This document shows, piece by piece, positions 6,005 through 10,657 of a stretch of DNA of 10,657 nt. The position numbers were made by a program, and so were the translations under genes. Under the pieces are notes generated by a model. It was not told the DNA's origin, did no database searches, and worked only from the letters and a program-made list of their open reading frames with translations. This DNA is from Spyradocola sp034113365 (GTDB lineage: Bacteria; Bacillota; Clostridia; Christensenellales; UBA1750): contig JAXEXP010000066.1 in the NCBI GenBank assembly GCA_034113365.1, positions 1-10,657 on the forward strand, read 5' to 3'. The first letter of the stretch is position 1, and each line of letters starts with the position of its first letter.

Positions 6005-6760
6005 CTATTTCGCCGCGTACTGCGAGGGCGTCAGCCCCGTGTACGCCTTAAAGACCGTGGCGAAGTATTTCTCGTTGGCAAAGCCGCAGCGCTGCGCCAC
6101 CTGCCGCACGGAGAACAGCCCCGCCTGCAGCAGCGCCCGCGCGCTGTCCATGCGCACGCGCGTCAGGTACTGCTTGGGCGACAGGCCGTATTCCTGCCGG
6201 AACAGCCTGCGCAGCTGCGCGCCCGAGCAGTCGAAGGCGCCGGAGAGCTCGTCCACCGAGAAGTCCGCCCGGGCCGCCTCGCGCTCGATGAGGCGGGCGG
6301 CGGACTGCGCCAGGGAGGGCGGCACGTCCAGCGCGTACTCGCGCTCGATGCGGTAGAGCAGGCGGTTGAGGCACTCGCCGCAGCGGAACAGGTAGCCCGG
6401 CTCGCGCTCGGTGTACAGGCGCAGCACCTCTGCAAAGCTCTGCTCGATGCCCTGCGCGTTGCGGGGGCACAGCGTGTTGATGCGCCGCCCCGGGTCGCCG
6501 TAGGCCTGAAAGTGCAGCACGATCATGCGCTCGTGCCGCGCCGCGCGCGTGTACCACACCCCCGCCGGGACGTAGGCGAGGGAGCCGTCGCCCAGCTCCC
6601 AGCTGCGGCCCTCGCCGTCGGTGAGCACGGTCTCGGCGGTGAAGCGGTAGGACAGCGCGTAGTAGGGCCGCGCCTCGTTGACGCAGAACTGCTCCTGCTC
6701 GGTGTGGAACTCCATGGCGTTGAGAAAGCGCACCGCGAACTCCTCGTTTTCAAAAAACAT
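6005..6760 (-). CDS. AraC-family transcriptional regulator
   Basis: The protein has an N-terminal cupin-like ligand domain (about residues 20-90: ALSYRF, SLAYVPAGVWY, MIVLHF) and a C-terminal double helix-turn-helix (about 150-250). The second HTH has the family signature SVRQVAQRCGFANEKYFATV followed by FKAYTGLTPSQY. The first includes FSVDELSGAFDCSGAQLRRLF. The frame is open to 6892, but I chose the ATG at 6760 (251 residues). GGAGGG (6767-6772 on the complementary strand) lies six bases upstream of it, the upstream extension does not look like AraC protein, and that extension would run through the promoter region. It is divergent from the GH10 gene across a 146-base gap, the classic arrangement for a local activator of sugar use. 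A xylo-oligosaccharide inducer is an inference from the neighbour. Confidence 0.9.
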   Translation of the reverse strand: MFFENEEFAVRFLNAMEFHTEQEQFCVNEARPYYALSYRFTAETVLTDGEGRSWELGDGSLAYVPAGVWYTRAARHERMIVLHFQAYGDPGRRINTLCPRNAQGIEQSFAEVLRLYTEREPGYLFRCGECLNRLLYRIEREYALDVPPSLAQSAARLIEREAARADFSVDELSGAFDCSGAQLRRLFRQEYGLSPKQYLTRVRMDSARALLQAGLFSVRQVAQRCGFANEKYFATVFKAYTGLTPSQYAAK

Positions 6761-6785
6761 ACAGATCCCTCCGCGTTCTGCACCC

Positions 6786-6814
6786 AATATACCATTTTCC
6801 GGTTCGAAAATCAA
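6786..6814 (-). promoter_or_regulatory. Promoter of the AraC-type regulator
   Basis: Read on the minus strand, TTGATT (6809-6814) and TATATT (6786-6791) are 17 bases apart, and the -10 box is preceded by TGG. It lies about 25 bases before the chosen start codon at 6760, so the transcript leader would be short, about 20 bases. A palindrome overlaps its -35 and spacer. Confidence 0.6.
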
Positions 6815-6817
6815 ACC
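6801..6817. promoter_or_regulatory. Imperfect palindrome, candidate operator
   Basis: GGTTCGAAAATCAAACC is two-fold symmetric in its outer arms (GGTTnGA/TCnAACC) around a three-base centre. It overlaps the -35 element and spacer of the regulator's promoter and lies about 20 bases upstream of the -35 of the GH10 promoter. That would suit autorepression together with activation of GH10. AraC proteins more often bind direct repeats, so another regulator is possible. Confidence 0.4.
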
Positions 6818-6835
6818 CTGTATTGAAACTTGGCC

Positions 6836-6864
6836 TTGTGAGCGGCGGGCGGCGGTGCTATGAT
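6836..6864 (+). promoter_or_regulatory. Promoter of the GH10 gene
   Basis: TTGTGA (6836-6841) and TATGAT (6859-6864) are 17 bases apart, and TGC directly precedes the -10 box, giving an extended -10. The weak -35 (4/6) fits a promoter that needs an activator. The GH10 ATG follows about 40 bases downstream. Confidence 0.6.
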
Positions 6865-6906
6865 GAACGCAAAGAGATCCCAATTTGAGCACAAGAGGTG
6901 GAGACT

Positions 6907-8226
6907 ATGTCAAGACGCGAGCAGATCATGCGCTCCTTTGACGCGCAGCGCGAATGGCTGCAGGAGACCGCGCAGCAGGGCATCGAGCGCAACCGCAAGG
7001 GCTGGGCGCAGGTGCAGGTAACCGACGCACAGGGCGCCCCGCTCCCCGGCGCGCGCGTGCACGCAGAGCAGCGCAGCCACGACTTCCGCTTCGGCGCGAA
7101 CCTGTTCATGCTGGGGCAGTTCAATACCCCCGAAAAGAACGCCGCCTATGAGCAGCGCTTTTACGAGCTGTTCAACATGGCCACGCTGCCCTTCTACTGG
7201 TCGGACCTGGAGCCCGAAAAGGGCAAGCTGCGCTTTGACCGCAACAGCCCGCCCATCTACCGCCGCCCGCCCATCGACGCCTGCCTCGACTTCTGCGCCG
7301 CCCACGGCATCGAGCCCCGCGAGCACGCGCTGGCCTACGAGCACTTCTTCCCCGAGTGGCTGTACGATGCGGACGTGTTCACCGTAAAGCGCGAGCTGTC
7401 CCGCCGCATGCGCGAGGTCGCGGAGCACTGCGGCGACCGCATCCGCACCATGGAGGTCACCAACGAGATGTACTGGGGCAAGGGCCGCACCGCCTTCTAC
7501 GACGAGGACGACTACATTTCCTGGTGCTTCAACGAGGCGCGCAAGTACATGGGCGCCAACCAGCTGGTCATCAACGAGTGGAGCGGCTTTTGGGAGGACT
7601 TAGGCACCAGCCGCGACTGGTACTATTCGCTGATCGATCGCGAGCTGATGCGCGGCACGCCCATCGACGCGGTGGGCATGCAGTACCACATGTTCTTCCC
7701 CGCGGAAGAGGAGGCCGAGCGCACCCGCCTCTATTACGACCCGCAGCACCTGACCCGCATCCTGAACCGCTACGGCAGGTTCGGCCTGCCGCTGCAGATC
7801 ACCGAGGTCACCGTGCCCGCCTATACCGACCGCGCCGAGGACGAGGCGCTGCAGGCCGAGCTGCTCACCAACCTCTACACCCTCTGGTTCAGCCACGAGC
7901 GCATGGAGCAGATCGTCTACTGGAACCTGCCCGACGGCTACGCCGCCTTCGCGCCGCAGGGCGACATGACCGCGGGCGAGAACTACTACCGCGGCGGCCT
8001 GCTGCGCTTTGACCTGACGCCCAAGCCCGCCTACGAGGCGCTCTACGACCTCATCCACGTAAAGTGGCACACCTCCGCCGACCGCCAGACCGCCGCCGAC
8101 GGCAGCGCCGCCTTCAAGGGCTTCTACGGCGACTACGACCTGACCGCCGAGTGGAACGGCCGCACCGTGAAAAAGACCGTCCACCTGGCCAAGGGCCGCG
8201 ACAACGCCTTCACCCTCGCGCTTTAG
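6907..8226 (+). CDS. Cytoplasmic GH10-like endo-beta-1,4-xylanase/glycosidase
   Basis: Glycoside hydrolase family 10 enzymes cleave beta-1,4-xylan or xylo-oligosaccharides with retention of configuration. From the ATG at 6907 the protein has 439 residues. An N-terminal beta-domain of about 30 residues (VQVTDAQGAPLPGARVHAEQ, 36-55) leads into DFRFGANLF (59-67). The barrel then shows HALAYEHFFPEW (140-151), MEVTNE (182-187) with the expected acid/base Glu187, GMQYHMF (257-263) and LQITEV (296-301) with the expected nucleophile Glu300. YWNLPDG (338-344) is the late tryptophan loop. A C-terminal strand-rich tail (GFYGDYDLTAEWNGRTVKK, 405-423) closes the protein. There is no signal peptide, so it probably acts on imported oligosaccharides. 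A GTG at 6898 is in frame, but the ATG has AGGTGG (6896-6901) close by. It is divergent from an AraC regulator. The family call is strong; the exact substrate is not. Confidence 0.88.
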   Translation: MSRREQIMRSFDAQREWLQETAQQGIERNRKGWAQVQVTDAQGAPLPGARVHAEQRSHDFRFGANLFMLGQFNTPEKNAAYEQRFYELFNMATLPFYWSDLEPEKGKLRFDRNSPPIYRRPPIDACLDFCAAHGIEPREHALAYEHFFPEWLYDADVFTVKRELSRRMREVAEHCGDRIRTMEVTNEMYWGKGRTAFYDEDDYISWCFNEARKYMGANQLVINEWSGFWEDLGTSRDWYYSLIDRELMRGTPIDAVGMQYHMFFPAEEEAERTRLYYDPQHLTRILNRYGRFGLPLQITEVTVPAYTDRAEDEALQAELLTNLYTLWFSHERMEQIVYWNLPDGYAAFAPQGDMTAGENYYRGGLLRFDLTPKPAYEALYDLIHVKWHTSADRQTAADGSAAFKGFYGDYDLTAEWNGRTVKKTVHLAKGRDNAFTLAL

Positions 8227-8276
8227 TTTTTCCGGCGAGCGGGGGCGCCGCCGAATATGAAAATGGACTGCGGTAG

Positions 8277-8326
8277 AAAAGCGCCGCGGCCGCTGTTCTG
8301 GGGGGAACGGCGGCCGCGGCGCTTTT
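8277..8326. terminator. Very long perfect hairpin, bidirectional terminator
   Basis: AAAAGCGCCGCGGCCGC (8277-8293) pairs perfectly with its complement at 8310-8326. The stem continues inward through one G:T pair and GTTC/GAAC to a six-base G-rich loop, about 22 base pairs in all. Both strands leave the stem with TTTT. It lies between the convergent GH10 and metallo-hydrolase genes. Each arm contains the octamer GCGGCCGC. Confidence 0.85.
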
Positions 8327-8358
8327 GGCGGAGCGGGAACCCCGCTTGGGTGCGGGGA

Positions 8359-9156
8359 TCAGAGCTTTTCGGGGGTGTAGAGCACCCAGGTGTTCTCGCG
8401 CATCATGTGGCGCTTGGCGGTGCCGCCGAACCAGGCGTAGTCCTCGTCGCCCTCGCCGTTGGTGTCGATGATGTGGGCGATGGCGGCCTTCATCTCGTCG
8501 ATGTAGGCGGCCGGGACGCCCTCTACGTTGTGGCCGGTGTGCAGCTCGGTGAAGAAGGGGCGGTAGGGGTCCAGCGCGTTGAGGCTGTCCAGATAGGTGG
8601 TCAGCTTGGAGGACTCGGGCAGCTGCAGCCAGATCTGGCCGTTGATGGCGTCGCCGGAGTAGAGGAAGCCCGCGGTGCGGTCGAGCAGCACGATGCTGCC
8701 CTGCGTGTGGCCGGCGACCTTGAGCACCTCCAGCGTGCGGCCGCCCAGGTCGATCACTTCGCCCTCGCGGATGGGCTTGAGCGGGCAGGGCTGCGCGTCG
8801 ATAAAGGCCTGCAGCTCCTCGAGAGACGCGCCGAATTTTTTCGCCTGCTCGGGCGTGGCGTCCATGCGGCGGTTGGCAAAGTGCAGGTCGTGCAGCGCGA
8901 CGTCGTCGGGATGGATGTAGGCCTCGTCAAAGAACGTGTTGCCCCAGACGTGGTCGCAGTGGCCGTGGGTGTTGACCACCACCAGCGGCAGGTCGGTGAT
9001 CTCGCGCACGATGGCGTGCAGGTCCTCCATGCCGTTGACGGTGTCGATGACGGCGGCGCGCTCGCTGCCGCAAACCACGTAGCACACCGAATGGCCCGCA
9101 TCGTCGATGCAGGTCACGCCGGGCGCGATGGGATAGAGCTTGGCTCTGCGTTTCAT
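8359..9156 (-). CDS. Metallo-beta-lactamase-fold hydrolase
   Basis: This 265-residue protein carries the full dinuclear zinc signature of glyoxalase II-like hydrolases: THGHCDH (63-69, with His64, His66, Asp68 and His69), AGHTQGS (148-154, His150), SGDAI (167-171, Asp169) and LHTGHN (205-210, His209). The hydrophobic strand AAVIDTVNG (34-42) is typical of the fold. No added C-terminal domain or signal peptide is seen. The frame opens at 9186, but I chose the ATG at 9156 because AAGGAG (complement of 9166-9171) lies nine bases upstream and the extra ten residues would overlap the promoter. The gene follows the MutS2-type gene on the same strand, 70 bases away with its own promoter. The substrate cannot be read from the sequence; thioester (hydroxyacylglutathione-like) or other ester hydrolysis is usual for the family. 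Confidence 0.9.
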   Translation of the reverse strand: MKRRAKLYPIAPGVTCIDDAGHSVCYVVCGSERAAVIDTVNGMEDLHAIVREITDLPLVVVNTHGHCDHVWGNTFFDEAYIHPDDVALHDLHFANRRMDATPEQAKKFGASLEELQAFIDAQPCPLKPIREGEVIDLGGRTLEVLKVAGHTQGSIVLLDRTAGFLYSGDAINGQIWLQLPESSKLTTYLDSLNALDPYRPFFTELHTGHNVEGVPAAYIDEMKAAIAHIIDTNGEGDEDYAWFGGTAKRHMMRENTWVLYTPEKL

Positions 9157-9185
9157 ATACAGTCTCTCCTTCCGATTTTTTCTCA

Positions 9186-9214
9186 AGTATACTGCAAAAT
9201 GCGGCGTTTGTAAA
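9186..9214 (-). promoter_or_regulatory. Promoter of the metallo-hydrolase gene
   Basis: Read on the minus strand, TTTACA (9209-9214) and TATACT (9186-9191) are separated by exactly 17 bases. Each matches consensus at five of six positions. It lies in the short gap between the MutS2-type stop codon and the hydrolase ribosome site, so the hydrolase can be expressed independently. Confidence 0.7.
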
Positions 9215-9226
9215 GCGAAACGGCGC

Positions 9227-10657
9227 TCACAGCCTGCGGACGTCGTCGTCCGTCACGGTCGCCACCGCGCCCTCGACGTGGCGCTTGGCCATCTTGTGCC
9301 TGGCCTTGCGGTTGGCCACCGTGTCCAGCACGATGTCCAGATCGTAGTTGTCCGCGTCGGGGTAGAGCTCCTCCTTGGAAAGGTGCGGCGAGAGGCGCTT
9401 TTGGTTGATGGAATACTTGCGGTCGGCCACCTTGACCACCACCTCGCCCTTGGCGTTGGCCTCCTGCGCCACGATGCCCGTGCGGTGCAGCTGGTGCACG
9501 TACACGCTCTCGCCCACCGTGAAGGTATGGCGCGGCTTTTTCTCGGGCGCGGCGGCGGGCGCGGGCGGTTCCGGCGCGGCGGGCATGGAAACGGCCTTGG
9601 GCTCGGGCATGGCGACCGCTGCGGGCGCCGCGCTGCCGCACACCTGCGCGGCGCGGTCCAGCACCTCGGCGGGAAGCCCCAGGCGCTTTGCGATGAGCAG
9701 CGCGCACGAGCGCCCCGCGCGCCCCAGCTCCAGCCGGTAGAGCGGCCGCAGCGTGTCCGGGTCGAACGCCATCGATGCGTTGAGGAACCCCCAGGCGGTG
9801 TCGGCAAAGGTCTTGATCTCGGGGTAGTGCGTGGTGGCCAGGATCAGCGCGCCGCGGGCGGCCAGCGTCTCCAGCATCGCGGTGGCAAGGCCCATGCCCT
9901 CGCGCGGATCGGTGCCCGCGCCCAGCTCGTCGCACAGCACCAGCGTGTCGGGCGTGACGCGGGCAAGGATGTCCACCCAGCGCGTCACGTGCGAGGAGAA
10001 CGTGGACAGGTTCTGCTCGATGCTCTGCCCGTCGCCAAGGTCGCACAGCACGTGGTCCAGCAGCGGGAACACCGCCTCCTTCGCGGGCACGTGCAGCCCG
10101 GTCTGCGCCATCAGGCACAGCAGACCCACCGTCTTGAGCGCCACGGTTTTGCCGCCCGTGTTGGGCCCGGTGATGACCACGCCCACCTGAGCCGGCGCGC
10201 GCCCCAGAAAGAAGTCCAGCGGCACGCAGGTCTTGACGGGCAGCAGCGGATGCCGCGCGCCCTTAAGATGCAGCACGCGGCCGTCCTCCACGCGCGGCGG
10301 GATGGCGCGCATGCCCCGGGCCAGCTGCGCGCAGGCGAACAGGAAGTCCAGCTCCTCGATCACCTGCCGGTTCTGGCGCAGCGCGGGCAGCTGCGATGCG
10401 AAGGACTCGCTCAATTCCGCCAGGATGCGCTGCACCTCGTTCTGCTCCTGGATCTCCAGCAGGCTCACCTCGTCGCGCATCGCGCCCACGCTCGACGGCT
10501 CGATGAACACCGTCGAGCCCGAGGCGGAGGCGTCCACCACCGCGCCGGGCACGTTCTTGCGGTGCTCCTTCTTCAGCGGCAGCACCAGCCGCCCGCCGCG
10601 CTGGGTGACGTAGGCCTCCATAAACCTGTCCGGGTGCGCGCGAAGCAGCGACTCCAG
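9227..10657 (-). CDS. MutS2-family ATPase lacking coiled coil and Smr domain (5' end outside window)
   Basis: MutS2 proteins are MutS-like ATPases; in Bacillota they act in recombination control and on collided ribosomes. The visible 476 residues start inside the core, and the frame continues past the edge as LESLLRAHPDRF. Counting from the internal Met at 10621, the family stretch SASGSTVFIEP is at 32-42, Walker A GPNTGGKT at 152-159, STFSSHV at 206-212, Walker B LVLCDELGAGTDP at 227-239 and ATTHYPEIK at 262-270. After GLPAEVLDRAAQ (315-326) a typical MutS2 has a coiled coil of roughly 100 residues. Here there is instead an Ala/Pro-rich linker of about 35 residues (329-363). A KOW-like segment follows (FTVGESVYVHQLHRTGIV, 367-384). 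The protein ends at VTDDDVRRL with no Smr domain, so the usual C-terminal 'LDLRG...HGKG' nuclease motifs are absent. The stop codon at 9227-9229 lies before a good promoter, so the short end looks natural. Confidence 0.9.
   Translation of the reverse strand: MESLLRAHPDRFMEAYVTQRGGRLVLPLKKEHRKNVPGAVVDASASGSTVFIEPSSVGAMRDEVSLLEIQEQNEVQRILAELSESFASQLPALRQNRQVIEELDFLFACAQLARGMRAIPPRVEDGRVLHLKGARHPLLPVKTCVPLDFFLGRAPAQVGVVITGPNTGGKTVALKTVGLLCLMAQTGLHVPAKEAVFPLLDHVLCDLGDGQSIEQNLSTFSSHVTRWVDILARVTPDTLVLCDELGAGTDPREGMGLATAMLETLAARGALILATTHYPEIKTFADTAWGFLNASMAFDPDTLRPLYRLELGRAGRSCALLIAKRLGLPAEVLDRAAQVCGSAAPAAVAMPEPKAVSMPAAPEPPAPAAAPEKKPRHTFTVGESVYVHQLHRTGIVAQEANAKGEVVVKVADRKYSINQKRLSPHLSKEELYPDADNYDLDIVLDTVANRKARHKMAKRHVEGAVATVTDDDVRRL

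Noticed and set aside
6761..6892. Longer AraC-type protein starting at 6892
   Set aside because: The extra 44 residues do not resemble AraC proteins and would cover the promoter. The ATG at 6760 has its own well-placed ribosome site.
8257..9213. A 318-codon plus-strand frame opposite the metallo-hydrolase gene
   Set aside because: It runs through the long terminator hairpin, has no ribosome site, and is antisense to a gene with complete zinc-site motifs.

Overview
The window joins two kinds of DNA. Bases 1 to about 2110 are a fragment of a prophage or phage satellite with moderate GC. Both of its genes, a portal protein (cut by the window edge) and a VapE-type primase-helicase (lacking its 5' part), lie on the minus strand. 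From about 2221 to the end the DNA is markedly GC-rich and chromosomal in character. Strong AGGAGG-like ribosome sites, a MutS2-family gene, PnuC, an old-yellow-enzyme-type flavoprotein and a GH10 glycosidase suggest a high-GC member of the Clostridia (Bacillota), probably gut-associated. This placement is an inference from gene content only.

Layout. (1) 1-233: N-terminus of a phage portal protein. (2) 234-486: non-coding region with a terminator and two inverted sets of TTAGGG repeats flanking an AT-rich core, a plausible replication origin of the element. (3) 487-2109: primase-helicase lacking its N-terminal polymerase part. (4) about 2110-2220: junction DNA with repeated GCATCGTTA-like words. 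(5) 2221-2541: the surviving C-terminal 106 residues of a FAD/NAD(P)-dependent oxidoreductase, followed 30 nt later by a ceramidase-like hydrolase (2572-3906) and a terminator. (6) 4107-5948: a three-gene plus-strand operon with its own promoter (amidohydrolase, PnuC-family transporter, small two-helix membrane protein), closed by a bidirectional terminator. (7) 6005-8226: a divergent pair, an AraC-type regulator and a cytoplasmic GH10 glycosidase, with facing promoters and a palindrome between them. (8) 8359-10657: a metallo-beta-lactamase-fold hydrolase and a MutS2-family ATPase, both minus strand, separated from GH10 by a very long perfect hairpin.

How they work together. The AraC/GH10 pair looks like a self-contained switch and enzyme for imported xylan-type oligosaccharides. 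The amidohydrolase/PnuC operon looks like salvage of a small vitamin-like molecule: PnuC imports, the hydrolase processes. The flavoprotein/ceramidase-like pair was probably one operon whose front end was lost at the mobile-element junction.

The points most worth a second look are the origin-like inverted TTAGGG array beside the primase-helicase, the abrupt junction that truncates genes on both sides, and the MutS2 protein, which lacks both the usual coiled coil and the Smr nuclease domain.
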